Assembly: GCA_013299105.1 (NCBI GenBank)
Contig: JAAFJY010000032.1
Location: 1 to 64,000 of the forward strand
Origin: Chitinophagales bacterium
GTDB lineage: Bacteria; Bacteroidota; Bacteroidia; Chitinophagales; Saprospiraceae
Direction of reading: 5' to 3'
Length of the DNA stretch: 64,000 bases
How positions within the stretch are numbered: the stretch's first letter is position 1; each line of letters begins with the position of its first letter. The notes beneath the pieces were generated by a model that worked only from the letters and a program-made list of their open reading frames with translations, was not told where the DNA came from and searched no databases. Both the position numbers and the translations under genes were made by a program. Shown piece after piece: positions 36,715-46,523 of this stretch.

Positions 36715-38379
36715 TTAATCAGCCACCGCAGTAGCTCCAGCCAGGGCTTTTTCTACAAAATACATGTCAAGTTCGCCCTTGTTTTTGGCGGGCATCCGGC
36801 CCCGATAATTGCAGGCAAAACGGTAGCGGATGAGATTGTACGTATCCTGAGAGATATTGACCCGGCCAGGCTCGCTATTGGATTCGATGCGAGAAGCCAG
36901 GTTGACAGTATCGCCCCAAATGTCATAAGCAAATTTGACATCGCCCACCACGCCAGCCACTACTGGGCCAGTATGCAAGCCGATGCGAGCTTCAAAAAAG
37001 GGTTTACCCTGGCGGATGCGCAGTTGCTTGTATTCGTTCAGGTAGGATTGCATGTCGAGTGCAGCTTGCACCAGGTTATAAGGCATGGCTTTGCGCTCTG
37101 ACAAGCCCGTTGCACACATGTATGCGTCGCCGATGGTTTTGATTTTTTCGATGTCCGGGTACTGTTTGATGATATAGTCGAAGGCTTTGAAACACTTGTC
37201 CAGTTCTTCCACCAGTTCTTCCGGGCTGAGTTGCTCAGCGATGTGGGTGAAATTCACGAAATCAGAAAACAGGACCGTCACCTGATCAAACCTCCTGGCC
37301 TGGGCCTTGCCCTGGTTTTTCAGCTCTTCAGCGATGCGCTTGGGCAGGATGTTCAGGAGCAAGCCATCGGAGCGCTCCTGCTCCTGGGCGATGATTTTGT
37401 TTTTGTCTTCCAGGCTTTTGGCCAGTCGCTTTTTAGATTGAAAACGGCCGTACAACAAGATGGTCAGGAGCAAAAGTACACAAGCCGCCGCCAGGATCAT
37501 CTGCAAAAACTTATCGCGTTCCGCAGCTACTTGTTGTTGTTCTTTGACCAAGAGTTCTTGCCGCATCAGGGCATTTTCTTGCTCCTCTAGTGCGAGTTTG
37601 TTGGCCAACACATCCCTGGAAAGCTTTTTTACTTCATTCTCGCGTTCTTTTACCGCGATTTCAGCTGTTTCTCTCGCCTTGCTGGCTTCCACCAGGTCCT
37701 CGGCTTTTTGAGTTACTTCGGCTTCTACTTTTTCTTTGGCTTTCACCAACTCCTGTTGTTTGACCTCCAGAGTAGTTTTTTCGTTGTTCAATTGGTTTTT
37801 TTCTGCCGAGAGGTCGGCCAAACGCCCTTGTACCTGGTTGATTTGTTGCTCCAATTGGCGTTTTTCGCGTTCCAGGGCAGCGCGTTGGGCGGCGTACTGG
37901 TTTTCTAAATCGCCTACTTTAAGCCCTTTTTGGGTCACAAAAGAAAAGGCATCCTTGGTGATGCGGAAAGCATCATCATACTCTCGTTTTTTGGAGTAGT
38001 AGGTGCTGTATTTTTCCGCTGCGCGGGCGAGCATGTCGAGGTCATTGGCCTCTTTGGCGTATTGAACGGCGTACTTGAGCCAGTTGCGCATGTTGGGTTC
38101 ATCGCCTTGTTTTTCGGCAATTTGCGCAATCAAGTAGGAAGTTGCAGCGGTCTGAATGCGGTTGCCACTTTCGCGGGCCAGGGTAAAAGCCTGTTTGGCA
38201 TAAGTCATCGCTTTCTTATTGTCTGAAGCGATCAACTGGTTGGCAAGTTGGGTTTGCAAAGCGATTTTTTCGCCTGGCGCAGTAGCTTCCAGCAATTGTT
38301 TTTCCAAATCAGCCACACTTTGGGCCCATGCCAAAAAGGGCATTAAACTGCAAAAGAGTAGAGTATAAATGTGTTTCAT
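36715..38379 (-). CDS. Membrane-anchored adenylate cyclase with helical sensor region
   Basis: 554 residues from ATG 38379. Signal peptide (MKHIYTLLFCSLMPFLAWAQ), TPR-like helices (about 22-150), a long coiled coil (about 155-290), one membrane helix (291-312), then a class III cyclase domain (about 360-535). Metal-binding Asp373 (LFSDFVNFT) and Asp418 (IGDAYM) are present. The base-selecting pair is Lys414 (KIKTIGD) and Asp486 (AYDIWGD), which indicates ATP and not GTP. Periplasmic TPR input and cytoplasmic cAMP output are inferred. cAMP could act on Crp-type regulators such as the one at 6.3 kb. Confidence 0.88.
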   Translation of the reverse strand: MKHIYTLLFCSLMPFLAWAQSVADLEKQLLEATAPGEKIALQTQLANQLIASDNKKAMTYAKQAFTLARESGNRIQTAATSYLIAQIAEKQGDEPNMRNWLKYAVQYAKEANDLDMLARAAEKYSTYYSKKREYDDAFRITKDAFSFVTQKGLKVGDLENQYAAQRAALEREKRQLEQQINQVQGRLADLSAEKNQLNNEKTTLEVKQQELVKAKEKVEAEVTQKAEDLVEASKARETAEIAVKERENEVKKLSRDVLANKLALEEQENALMRQELLVKEQQQVAAERDKFLQMILAAACVLLLLTILLYGRFQSKKRLAKSLEDKNKIIAQEQERSDGLLLNILPKRIAEELKNQGKAQARRFDQVTVLFSDFVNFTHIAEQLSPEELVEELDKCFKAFDYIIKQYPDIEKIKTIGDAYMCATGLSERKAMPYNLVQAALDMQSYLNEYKQLRIRQGKPFFEARIGLHTGPVVAGVVGDVKFAYDIWGDTVNLASRIESNSEPGRVNISQDTYNLIRYRFACNYRGRMPAKNKGELDMYFVEKALAGATAVAD

Positions 38380-38537
38380 GACCAGTTGTTTGGGGCAAGT
38401 CTTGGGTAAAATCCAATTTTTTTGAAAAGTTACATGCATATGTTTTCCAAGACCACAAGATAACTCAAAAGCGCGATGCTTTAGTATTTTTCTTATACGT
38501 TGTTTTTGTCAAAAAGATCGCGCTGTGTTAGGAAAGG

Positions 38538-39110
38538 CTAATTTTTGGCCAAAACACTACGCTCCATGTCGCATGCCAGCAAATAATAGCGGTTGTCGTT
38601 GTAGCTAAAATGCCCCAAAACCTCCCAATGTAGCTTGCGGGTATGCGCAGCCAAAGACCTCGGATTGTGCATATTGATAAAGGTAATACTGATGCGAAAC
38701 TTCGGTGCCCAGGCCAGCCTCAGGCACTCAAATAAGTGTTGGAAAACTCCGGTATTGCGCCAGTTTTCGTGAACGCAAACCGGGCCATACTGAAAGCAAT
38801 TGTCTTCAGAAAGTTCGGCATCCAAAAAACTCGCCTCTGGCAAAATATCGACCATGTACTCAAACATCGGCCACTGTTTCCAATACGACCAGGGTGCGGC
38901 ATAGGCATAAGCAATGATTTCTCCTTGGGCTTCGGCCACAAAAACGCCATTCAAGGCCAGGGCTTCCAGGATTTGTGGTTCGGTAAAAGGCGTGGTCACG
39001 AAACCATTGTCGCGGGCTTCGGGTGGAAGATTGGCCAACAAGTAAAGCGATTGCAGTTGAAGAATGCCTGCAAGGTCTTGAGCGGTAGCTGGGCGGGTGT
39101 GAAAGTCCAT
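38538..39110 (-). CDS. GNAT-family N-acetyltransferase
   Basis: 190 residues from ATG 39110 ([20 protein letters not shown], a typical GNAT start). The core contains [20 protein letters not shown] and the acetyl-CoA-binding-like stretch [20 protein letters not shown], in which the usual R/QxxGxG/A loop reads WRNTGVFQ. The C-terminal strand [20 protein letters not shown] is typical. Substrate unknown. Divergent from the mutase gene with about 96 bases between starts. Confidence 0.8.
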   Translation of the reverse strand: MDFHTRPATAQDLAGILQLQSLYLLANLPPEARDNGFVTTPFTEPQILEALALNGVFVAEAQGEIIAYAYAAPWSYWKQWPMFEYMVDILPEASFLDAELSEDNCFQYGPVCVHENWRNTGVFQHLFECLRLAWAPKFRISITFINMHNPRSLAAHTRKLHWEVLGHFSYNDNRYYLLACDMERSVLAKN

Positions 39111-39206
39111 TTCATCTGTTTTCGCCGACAATATCACTGTTTTCTAAAAAATGAGTCCAGTATTTTCTTAAAAGCGCCTATTTTTACCCTACCTAAGCAA
39201 CCAAAG

Positions 39207-41351
39207 ATGCCAAAACCAAATTTTAACCAAATACCACTGGACAAAACCCTGGGCACCGCCGCCCCAAACAAAGGCGAGCCCTGGCAGAGTCCCGAAAACA
39301 TCGCCGTCAAACCCAGCTACCAGGCAAGTGACCTCGCCACTGCCCGACACTTGCACTTCGCAGCAGGCATCCCGCCTTTCTTGCGGGGGCCTTATGCCTC
39401 AATGTACACCGTGCGGCCCTGGACCATCCGCCAATACGCGGGATTTTCGACTGCTGAAGCCAGTAATGCTTTTTACCGCCGCAACCTGGCACAAGGACAA
39501 AAAGGACTATCGGTGGCTTTTGACCTGGCTACGCACCGGGGTTACGACTCCGACCACGAGCGGGTGCAAGGCGACGTTGGCAAAGCTGGCGTGGCCATCG
39601 ACAGTGTGGAGGATATGAAGATCCTCTTCGACCAAATCCCACTCAATGACATGTCGGTGTCGATGACCATGAACGGGGCCGTGATCCCAGTCATGGCCTT
39701 TTACATCGTCGCTGCCGAGGAACAGGGCGTAAAACCCGCCCAACTCAGCGGCACCATCCAAAACGATATCCTCAAGGAGTTCATGGTGCGGAATACTTAC
39801 ATCTATCCGCCGGAGCACTCCATGCGCATCATCGCCGATATTTTTGCGTATTGCGCCCAAAACATGCCCAAGTTCAACTCCATTTCGATCAGCGGCTACC
39901 ACATGCACGAGGCTGGTGCTCCCGCCGACCTGGAATTGGCCTACACCCTGGCCGATGGCCTGGAATACCTGCGACGCGGCATTGAAGCAGGTTTGGACAT
40001 CGACGATTTTGCCCCCCGCCTTTCTTTCTTTTGGGGCATTGGTATGAACCACTTTATGGAAATTGCCAAGTTGCGGGCCGGGCGCTTGCTCTGGGCCAAG
40101 CTGGTGCAGCAGTTCAATCCCAAGGATTCAAAATCCCTGGCCCTGCGTACCCATTGCCAAACCTCGGGTTGGAGCCTCACCGAGCAGGACCCTTTCAACA
40201 ATATAGCCCGTACCAGTATCGAGGCCCTGGCTGCGGTCTTGGGCGGCACCCAATCTTTACACACCAACTCCCTGGATGAAGCGATCGCCCTGCCGACCGA
40301 TTTTTCGGCCAAAATTGCCCGCGATACGCAATTGATTTTGCAAAAAGAAACCGACATCACCAAGGCCATCGACCCTTGGGCAGGGTCTTATTATGTGGAA
40401 TCCCTCACCCACGAACTCTGCGAACGCGCCTGGGCCCTGATCCAAGAAGTGGAGGAAATGGGCGGCATGGCCAAAGCCATTGAAGCGGGCCTGCCCAAAT
40501 TGCGGATCGAAGAAGCCGCCGCCCGCAAACAAGCCCGCATTGACAGCGGCAAAGACCAGATCGTGGGTGTGAACGTGTTTCGCCTGGAAGAAGAAGCGCC
40601 AATTGACATCCTCGAAGTGGACAATACCGCCGTGCGCGAAACTCAAGTCGAGCGCTTACAAAAAATTCGCAGTACCCGCGACGAAACTGCTTGTCAGGCT
40701 ACCCTGGAAGATCTGTACCAATGTGCCCTGCACAAAAAGGGCAACCTGCTCGAAAAAGCCGTGGTTTGTGCCCGCGCCCGTGCTACCCTGGGCGAGATTT
40801 CGCTGGCAATGGAGCGCGTTTTTGGCCGCTACCAACCACCCATTCGCTCGGTAAGTGGGGTATATGCCCGCGAATCGGCCACCGACCATGATTTTCTCGA
40901 AGCCCGCCAATTGGCCGACCAATTTGCCAGCTTGGAAGGCCGTCGGCCCCGCATCATGGTGGCCAAACTGGGCCAGGACGGCCACGACCGGGGTGCCAAA
41001 GTGATTGCCACCAGCTTTGCCGACCTGGGTTTTGACGTGGACATCGGCCCCTTGTTCCAAACCCCCGCCGAAGCAGCCCGCCAGGCCGTGGAAAACGACG
41101 TACACATTCTTGGCATTTCTTCACTGGCTGCGGGCCACAAAACCCTGGTGCCCCAAGTGATGGCCGAATTGGAAAAGCTCAATCGAGAAGACATCATGGT
41201 CGTAGTAGGCGGCGTGATTCCGGCCCAGGATTACGAGTATTTGTATGAGTATGGTGTGGTGGGCGTTTTTGGGCCGGGTACCAAAATTCCACTCGCTGCC
41301 AAGGAGTTGCTGCGCTTGTTGTTGCTGTTGATTGTGGGCGAGGAGCCTTAA
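39207..41351 (+). CDS. scpA: Methylmalonyl-CoA mutase, large (catalytic) subunit
   Basis: 714 residues from ATG 39207; an open frame continuing upstream to 38736 runs into the divergent GNAT gene and is discarded. Substrate-barrel motifs: [36 protein letters not shown] and [20 protein letters not shown]. The C-terminal B12-binding domain carries DGHDRG with the cobalt ligand His593. It isomerises (R)-methylmalonyl-CoA and succinyl-CoA. The small MutA-type subunit is not in the window; the enzyme may be a homodimer or the partner lies elsewhere. MeaB (20.3 kb) and epimerase (3.3 kb) are its functional partners. Confidence 0.94.
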   Translation: MPKPNFNQIPLDKTLGTAAPNKGEPWQSPENIAVKPSYQASDLATARHLHFAAGIPPFLRGPYASMYTVRPWTIRQYAGFSTAEASNAFYRRNLAQGQKGLSVAFDLATHRGYDSDHERVQGDVGKAGVAIDSVEDMKILFDQIPLNDMSVSMTMNGAVIPVMAFYIVAAEEQGVKPAQLSGTIQNDILKEFMVRNTYIYPPEHSMRIIADIFAYCAQNMPKFNSISISGYHMHEAGAPADLELAYTLADGLEYLRRGIEAGLDIDDFAPRLSFFWGIGMNHFMEIAKLRAGRLLWAKLVQQFNPKDSKSLALRTHCQTSGWSLTEQDPFNNIARTSIEALAAVLGGTQSLHTNSLDEAIALPTDFSAKIARDTQLILQKETDITKAIDPWAGSYYVESLTHELCERAWALIQEVEEMGGMAKAIEAGLPKLRIEEAAARKQARIDSGKDQIVGVNVFRLEEEAPIDILEVDNTAVRETQVERLQKIRSTRDETACQATLEDLYQCALHKKGNLLEKAVVCARARATLGEISLAMERVFGRYQPPIRSVSGVYARESATDHDFLEARQLADQFASLEGRRPRIMVAKLGQDGHDRGAKVIATSFADLGFDVDIGPLFQTPAEAARQAVENDVHILGISSLAAGHKTLVPQVMAELEKLNREDIMVVVGGVIPAQDYEYLYEYGVVGVFGPGTKIPLAAKELLRLLLLLIVGEEP

Positions 41352-41771
41352 TTAGAAGAATCAGATCATATCATCGCTGATTGCGGGGACGAAATTTCTA
41401 AGTCCGTTCAAAAAGTGATTGAAACTAGAAGAAGAGTTTTGTTCAAGATTCATAAAAGGTGCAATTTTTTGTGCCGTCGAAATTTGAGCTAACTCGGGTA
41501 AAATCTTTTTTAACTCCTCTTTTGCATTAGCAAGAGCATCCGGATTCCGGTACTTTGCTTTGTTACGATAATTAGAAGCTCTAAATCTTGGATATGCCTG
41601 CTCAATTGCATCCATGTCTCCCCAATACCAAGCTTCAAGTTCCTTACATACGATCCTTATTAATAATGGCAAATTGGGTTCACCATTTGGGAACGCTTCT
41701 CCCAAAAGTTTTGCTTTGAGAATTTTGCAATCCGCAGAATCTTGATCATAAAGGTTATACAGAAATTTTTT

Positions 41772-42753
41772 GTATACTTCGCGCTCGCATGTGCGAACCC
41801 AAAACATGATGCCTTATGGACTGCAAAGAAAAGAAAAAAAATACGAAGCAATTTCTGGCTTTGACTTCTTTAGAGGTCGAGGAATTTGACCTTCTCCTTG
41901 AAGCCTTTGAGCCTCGTTGGATACGTTACTATCGCTATCATAACTTAGATGGCAGCCACCGTAAACACCCTAGAACTAAAGAACATGGGAATGCCGCCTT
42001 ACAGGGTACGGAACAAAAACTGTTCTTTCTCTTGGTTTACTTGAAGAACAATTCCCTTCAACAATACCATGCAGCAAGCTTTGGTGTATCACAAGCGAAA
42101 GTGTCTCGAATTGTGAAGACCCTGCTGGAGATACTCAATGAGACCCTCAAATCCATGAAACTAACGCCTTATCGGGATGGAGAGAGCCTTCAAAGGGTAC
42201 TTGCAGATCATCCGGACAAAATTTTTTCTTACGATGGCACAGATCGCAGCATTGGGCGTAATGTGGACCAAGATGCCCAAGAAGTAGAATTCAGCGGTAA
42301 ACATCACGGTCACAAAGTCAAGAACCTGTTGCTGTGCGATGATAGCCAATACATCCATTACATGTCTCCCACCTTTCCTGGTAGTGCACATGACAAAGCC
42401 ATTTGTGATGAATTTCCCATTACTTTGCCATTTGGCAGTGTTCTCAGACAAGATTTAGGCTTTTTGGGCCATATTGTTGATGGTGTAACGGTTGAGCAGC
42501 CTCACAAAACACCTCGCAAGGGTGAACTGACTTTTGCTCAGAAGCTATTCAATAAAATGTTTGCAGGCTTACGAGTAGTTGTTGAGCATGCTAACAGTGG
42601 GGTTAAACGACTGAAAATTGTCAAAGACAAAATCAGAGTCCACTCCACGGAATTCAGAGACAAGGTGATGCTTGCTGCATGTGCTCTACACAACTTAAGA
42701 GTTAGAAGCGCTGGCAGAGCCTACGCATAACTTGCGTGCGCGTTAGTGTACAC
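41772..42753 (+). mobile_element. IS5-family insertion sequence (~0.98 kb)
   Basis: One transposase gene with imperfect terminal inverted repeats: left GTATACTTCGCGCTCGCATG, right (minus strand) GTGTACACTAACGCGCACGC. Both sides abut T-runs (ATTTTTT at 41765-41771 and 42754-42760), consistent with a short target duplication in an A/T run. Size fits the smaller IS5 subgroups. The ends are assigned by eye and could shift by a few bases. Confidence 0.75.
41816..42730 (+). CDS. IS5-family transposase (DDE_Tnp_4 type)
   Basis: 304 residues. An N-terminal helix-turn-helix (LQQYHAASFGVSQAKVSRIV, about 84-103) precedes a DDE domain: first acidic residue in FSYDGTDRSI, FSGKHHGHKVKNLLLCD typical of the family, the second in SPTFPGSAHDKAICDEF, and a C-terminal Glu in LRVVVEHANSGVKRLK. 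The frame is intact, so the copy may still be active. It sits inside the DUF4276 gene in opposite orientation. Confidence 0.9.
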   Translation: MDCKEKKKNTKQFLALTSLEVEEFDLLLEAFEPRWIRYYRYHNLDGSHRKHPRTKEHGNAALQGTEQKLFFLLVYLKNNSLQQYHAASFGVSQAKVSRIVKTLLEILNETLKSMKLTPYRDGESLQRVLADHPDKIFSYDGTDRSIGRNVDQDAQEVEFSGKHHGHKVKNLLLCDDSQYIHYMSPTFPGSAHDKAICDEFPITLPFGSVLRQDLGFLGHIVDGVTVEQPHKTPRKGELTFAQKLFNKMFAGLRVVVEHANSGVKRLKIVKDKIRVHSTEFRDKVMLAACALHNLRVRSAGRAYA

Positions 42754-42993
42754 ATTTTTTCCGAATAATGTCTCATGTAAAATGACCACTCCTACTGGCC
42801 TTCCAATGGCAACATATACTTTGATTTTTTCTCTTACAGCTTTTTGTAACTCAGATTTCCCACTGAATGTTCTCAAAAATACATTGTGGTTAATTGACCA
42901 ACCTTCAGGTAATACTTTTGGCAGAATAACGTTCAGTATTTCCGCCATTGACTGTTCCTCTAAAAAAAACTCTAAAATTTGCATGATTCTAAA

Positions 42994-44208
42994 TTATTTT
43001 AAATCTTTCATACCAGGACCACTTCCTTGCAAATAGTTTTGTCTCCAAAGAGCGCCCAAAGGATCTCCATTGTTGTACAGATTCAATGCTAATTGATCTT
43101 CAATTGCCCTATGTATTTGTGTGCGCCCACCTTCTTTGCTAAGCCAAAATAACTCTTCAATTTCAAGCGCATTTACAAAATCAGGAGAGTGAGTTGAAAT
43201 AAACACTTGTCCCCCTCTTTGTGCATATTCTCTAAATTCCTCTGCTAAGAGAGGGAGAAGTTCAGGATGTAAATAATTCTCAGGTTCTTCTACACAAAGT
43301 AAGGGGTGTGGATTAGGGTCATTCAGAAGAATCAAATATGCAAACATCTTAATTGTACCATCAGACACATAGCGAGAAATAAATGGGTCCTTGAAATTAC
43401 TGTCCTGAAATTTTAGAACAATACGACCATCAATTGTTTCACTAGCTTCAACATTAGAAACTCCTGGTATTCGAGCGCTCATTTTTTTTAAAATACCGTC
43501 AAAAACTTCACGATGATGTTCAAAGATAAATCGCGTTACTTGCGCTAAATTGTTGCCAGAAGTAGATAAATGTTCGCTAATACCCGTGTCTTCAACGGAT
43601 TGCGCAGCTTGAATCTGAAAATTAGAAACATACCAGTTATCCAAAAGTCTACGGAAAGCACTAATCGCTCGAAATTTTTGAAATTGCCCTAATCCTTTTA
43701 TAGCCAATGTATAAGGAGCATCTAGGTTTTGTTCTTCTCTAACGGGCTTAAATTCTTGTTTTTGGCTTTCAAAATCAGCTTCATTTACAATTGCCTTACC
43801 TTGTCCATTCTCAAATTCTAAGAATCGAAAAGGTTTTCCATACTGACCTCTTCGGTAACTTAATACCTCTTTACTTACAATTGGCTGATTGCTTCGATCA
43901 AGTCCTATTTTTAATTCATATGTGATAAGGGGAGATTTCTGACCTTGTGCTTGTGTATTCCGAAATTTGATTTCAAATTCTATTTCACCATTTTCCCCTC
44001 TCGATATGACTTCTCTAAAACCGCCTCTTTGATTCAGTGCAACCCTAACATTATGCTGTAAAGCAGTGCTTAAAAAGCCAAAAATATCGAAAAGAGTAGA
44101 CTTTCCAGATCCGTTAGCTCCAAGAAATACACAAAGATTTGGTAAATTCTTAATCTCTGCATCTCGGTAAACTTTAAAGTTTTTAATGCGAATGCGTTCA
44201 ATTTTCAT
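42994..44208 (-). CDS. AAA/ABC-type ATPase of the RecF/OLD class
   Basis: 404 residues. It begins MKIERIRIKNFKVYRDAEIK with Walker A GANGSGKST, as in SMC/RecF/OLD ATPases. The ABC signature region and Walker B (HPLLCVEEPENYLHPELLPL), D-loop and H-loop (GQVFISTHSPDFVNAL) are intact, matching the AAA_21 family. It is upstream of the DUF4276 gene (9-base gap), a pairing known from many genomes. ATPase plus TOPRIM-like partner resembles a two-protein version of OLD nucleases; a defence role is inferred. Composition is AT-rich compared with the flanking genes. Confidence 0.85.
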   Translation of the reverse strand: MKIERIRIKNFKVYRDAEIKNLPNLCVFLGANGSGKSTLFDIFGFLSTALQHNVRVALNQRGGFREVISRGENGEIEFEIKFRNTQAQGQKSPLITYELKIGLDRSNQPIVSKEVLSYRRGQYGKPFRFLEFENGQGKAIVNEADFESQKQEFKPVREEQNLDAPYTLAIKGLGQFQKFRAISAFRRLLDNWYVSNFQIQAAQSVEDTGISEHLSTSGNNLAQVTRFIFEHHREVFDGILKKMSARIPGVSNVEASETIDGRIVLKFQDSNFKDPFISRYVSDGTIKMFAYLILLNDPNPHPLLCVEEPENYLHPELLPLLAEEFREYAQRGGQVFISTHSPDFVNALEIEELFWLSKEGGRTQIHRAIEDQLALNLYNNGDPLGALWRQNYLQGSGPGMKDLK

Positions 44209-44229
44209 ATCTTTTTCAGTGATGTGCTA

Positions 44230-44261
44230 TTTTAGGTGAAAATATCAAATTCTACCTAAAA
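44230..44261. promoter_or_regulatory. Inverted repeat upstream of the ATPase/DUF4276 cassette
   Basis: A perfect TTTTAGGT (44230-44237) / ACCTAAAA (44254-44261) repeat with a 16-base spacer, 22-53 bases upstream of the ATPase start. Could be an operator or the leader hairpin. Confidence 0.4.
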
Positions 44262-44276
44262 ATTCAATTTAATAAT

Positions 44277-44311
44277 AAAAGAGCAAGTAGAAAAATTCCA
44301 CTTGCTCTTTC
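44277..44311 (-). terminator. Terminator of the tail-specific protease gene
   Basis: AAAAGAGCAAGT and ACTTGCTCTTTC form a stem with an A/T-rich loop, 17 bases beyond the protease stop. Confidence 0.85.
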
Positions 44312-44327
44312 TATCAACCAATAAACT

Positions 44328-46523
44328 TTACTTCAGCCCCTCAATCATGTCCTGCATGATCTTCAGGGTTTCGCGGATGTAGATGTCTTTGGACACCCCT
44401 TCGATGAATTCCTTGTTTTTGGCTTTGGTTTTGCCGTCATCCTGGGCTGATTCGATGGCTTTTACATCGGCAGCAGCGTTGCGCACATTGGAATTGACCA
44501 CGTCCTTGAAGGAATTGCGGTAATCTGCATTGCGCTTTTCATCGTCCTGGTCCATTTTGCGGAAATCTTCGAGGCGCAGGGACAAGCTGGAGTTTTTGCG
44601 CTCGTTTTCCAGGTATCGGGCCTGCTCCATGATTTTTTGGAAACCAGGATCCGTGGCGATGCGGGCTGCACTGCGTTTTTTCAAAGCATCCAGGTTTTTC
44701 ACCTTATATACATTTTGGCTGTAGAAAGCGGGCTTGATCTCGGTCCACTCCAATGGGTAGTCTTCTTCGCGCTCGCCCAAGGGTAGGTAGTGGTAAGAAT
44801 CGGGCAGGATGATGTCGGGCACCACCCCGCGCAGTTGGGTTGAGCCGCCGTTGATGCGGTAGTATTTTTGCAAAGTAACTTTGATGTCGCCCAGCGGAGC
44901 CATGTTTTTGCTTTCGCTTACCGCTTGGTCCAGGCTGAAAAAGCGCTGTACCGTGCCTTTGCCGTAAGTTGACTTGCTGCCCACGATGATGGCCCGGCCA
45001 TAATCCTGCAACGCTGCGGCCATGATTTCCGAAGCCGAAGCGCTGTAATTGTTGACCATAATCACCAGCGGACCGTTGAATTTCACTCCGGGGTCGCGGT
45101 CATTCAAGATTTCTGGTGAGGTATTGCGGCTTTTTACTTGCACAATTGGGCCGTTTTCGATGAAAAAGCCCGACATTTTCACTACATCGTTCAAGGAGCC
45201 GCCACCGTTGTTGCGCAGGTCGATGATGATGCCTTTGACCTGATCGGCCTTGAGCTTTTCGATCTCAGCAGCTACATCAGGGGCGCAGTAGCGGCCGTTG
45301 GTATTTTGGAAATCAGCATAAAATTTGGGCAAGTAAATGAATCCGATCTTGTCTTTTCCATTGCTGCTGTCCAAAATGAGAGACTTGGCATAGGTTTCGT
45401 CAAAAATCACCTCATCGCGAATGATGCTGATTTCTTTGGTGGTGCCGTCGGCTTTTTTCACTTGCAGGCGCACTTTGGTGCCTTTTTTGCCCCGCACATA
45501 GGTTACTACCTCGTTGGTCAACATGCCCGTAAAGTCTTTCCACTCCTCGCTGTCGCCTTGGGCGGCACGCAGGATCATGTCGCCTTCTTGCAGTTCTTTG
45601 CCTTTCCAGGCCGGACCGCCTACTACTACTTCGGATACCTTGGTGAAATCACCTACGTTTTGTAAACGTGCGCCGATGCCTTCCAAACGGCCTGACATGT
45701 TGATGTCGAAGTCCTGCTTGTCAACGGGTTCAAAGAAATCAGTATGGGGGTCGAAGAGGTGCGTTACACAGTTGAGGTAGGTGCTTAGGCGGTCGCTGCG
45801 CTTCAGCTTGCCCAGGCGGTCGAAATAGTCATCGTAACTTTTCAGCAAATCCTTGCGGGCCTCTTCTTCAATTTGAGCAGTTGATTTAGCAGTGGCATTG
45901 GCATCGCCGGGTTTGAACTGCTTTTGGCCTTCTTCTTTGTCTAAAATTTTACCCAGAATTTCGTACTTGAGCAACTTGTGCCAAAGTTCCTTGACCTCTG
46001 CGTCGTTTTTGGGAAAACTACGCTTTTCAGGATCGGTTTCGAAACTGTCCGGAGCATTTAGGTCAAGTGGTTTGCTCAGAATTTCGCGGTAGTACGTTTG
46101 GTTTTTCTTGACCGCTGCATCATATAATTGAAGCGAGAGGTCAAAAAATTCATATTCTCCAGTCTTCGCCTCATCGTCTAGTTGATTGCGATAAACTTCC
46201 AGTTTTTTCATGTCATCCTGGGTCAGGAAGCGTTTGTAGCCGTCTAGGTTTTTGATGTACAGATCGTACAAATTTTCTGAAAACTTATCGTCCAGACTTT
46301 TTGGGCTAAAATGCAACTGCTCCACAAAGGTGAGGATCAGTTTCATCAGCATAGCCTCCTTGTCATCGCCATTGACGCTTATTTTTCGGGGTACAAAAGC
46401 GAACCACAAGGCCGCCGCCAAGGCCAAAGACAAAAATATTGGACCGCGAAACTTCATAAGTGCAGCTTTTATCGTGTTAACGGTTGATGTGTTATTGTTC
46501 GGGTGTTGGTTTTGAGGTTCCAT
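44328..46523 (-). CDS. prc: Carboxy-terminal (tail-specific) processing protease
   Basis: 731 residues from ATG 46523. One N-terminal membrane anchor (about 26-46), a helical N-domain, a PDZ domain (about 275-355; GRLEGIGARLQ ... VVVGGPAWKGKELQEGDMIL), and the S41 core with Ser496 in NNYSASASE and Lys522 in STYGKGTVQ forming the Ser/Lys dyad. A long C-terminal helical DUF3340-type region follows. Periplasmic quality control or maturation of lipoproteins and envelope proteins is the usual role. Confidence 0.93.
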   Translation of the reverse strand: MEPQNQHPNNNTSTVNTIKAALMKFRGPIFLSLALAAALWFAFVPRKISVNGDDKEAMLMKLILTFVEQLHFSPKSLDDKFSENLYDLYIKNLDGYKRFLTQDDMKKLEVYRNQLDDEAKTGEYEFFDLSLQLYDAAVKKNQTYYREILSKPLDLNAPDSFETDPEKRSFPKNDAEVKELWHKLLKYEILGKILDKEEGQKQFKPGDANATAKSTAQIEEEARKDLLKSYDDYFDRLGKLKRSDRLSTYLNCVTHLFDPHTDFFEPVDKQDFDINMSGRLEGIGARLQNVGDFTKVSEVVVGGPAWKGKELQEGDMILRAAQGDSEEWKDFTGMLTNEVVTYVRGKKGTKVRLQVKKADGTTKEISIIRDEVIFDETYAKSLILDSSNGKDKIGFIYLPKFYADFQNTNGRYCAPDVAAEIEKLKADQVKGIIIDLRNNGGGSLNDVVKMSGFFIENGPIVQVKSRNTSPEILNDRDPGVKFNGPLVIMVNNYSASASEIMAAALQDYGRAIIVGSKSTYGKGTVQRFFSLDQAVSESKNMAPLGDIKVTLQKYYRINGGSTQLRGVVPDIILPDSYHYLPLGEREEDYPLEWTEIKPAFYSQNVYKVKNLDALKKRSAARIATDPGFQKIMEQARYLENERKNSSLSLRLEDFRKMDQDDEKRNADYRNSFKDVVNSNVRNAAADVKAIESAQDDGKTKAKNKEFIEGVSKDIYIRETLKIMQDMIEGLK

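Larger units (their letters stand above)
41361..42984 (-). pseudogene. DUF4276 protein (TOPRIM-like) split by an IS element
   Basis: The N-terminal part (42984 to about 42754) reads MQILEFFLEEQSMAEILNVI ... GVVILHETLFGKN. The C-terminal part (about 41771 to 41361) reads FLYNLYDQDSADCKILK ... ELEAWYWGDMDAIEQAYPRF ... IAPFMNL, which is the DUF4276 family ending. Between them is a 982-bp IS. Each side of the IS ends in a run of six A residues (minus strand); removing one 5-base duplicate joins both halves in frame as ETLFGKKFLYNLYDQDSADC. Conserved Glu in the first strand and the DQD motif fit a TOPRIM-type metal site. It starts 9 bases after the ATPase gene stop. Presumably inactive now. Confidence 0.82.

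Noticed and set aside
38736-39206. Extra 157 codons in front of the methylmalonyl-CoA mutase
   Set aside because: They lie over the divergent GNAT gene, and the mutase begins naturally at ATG 39207.
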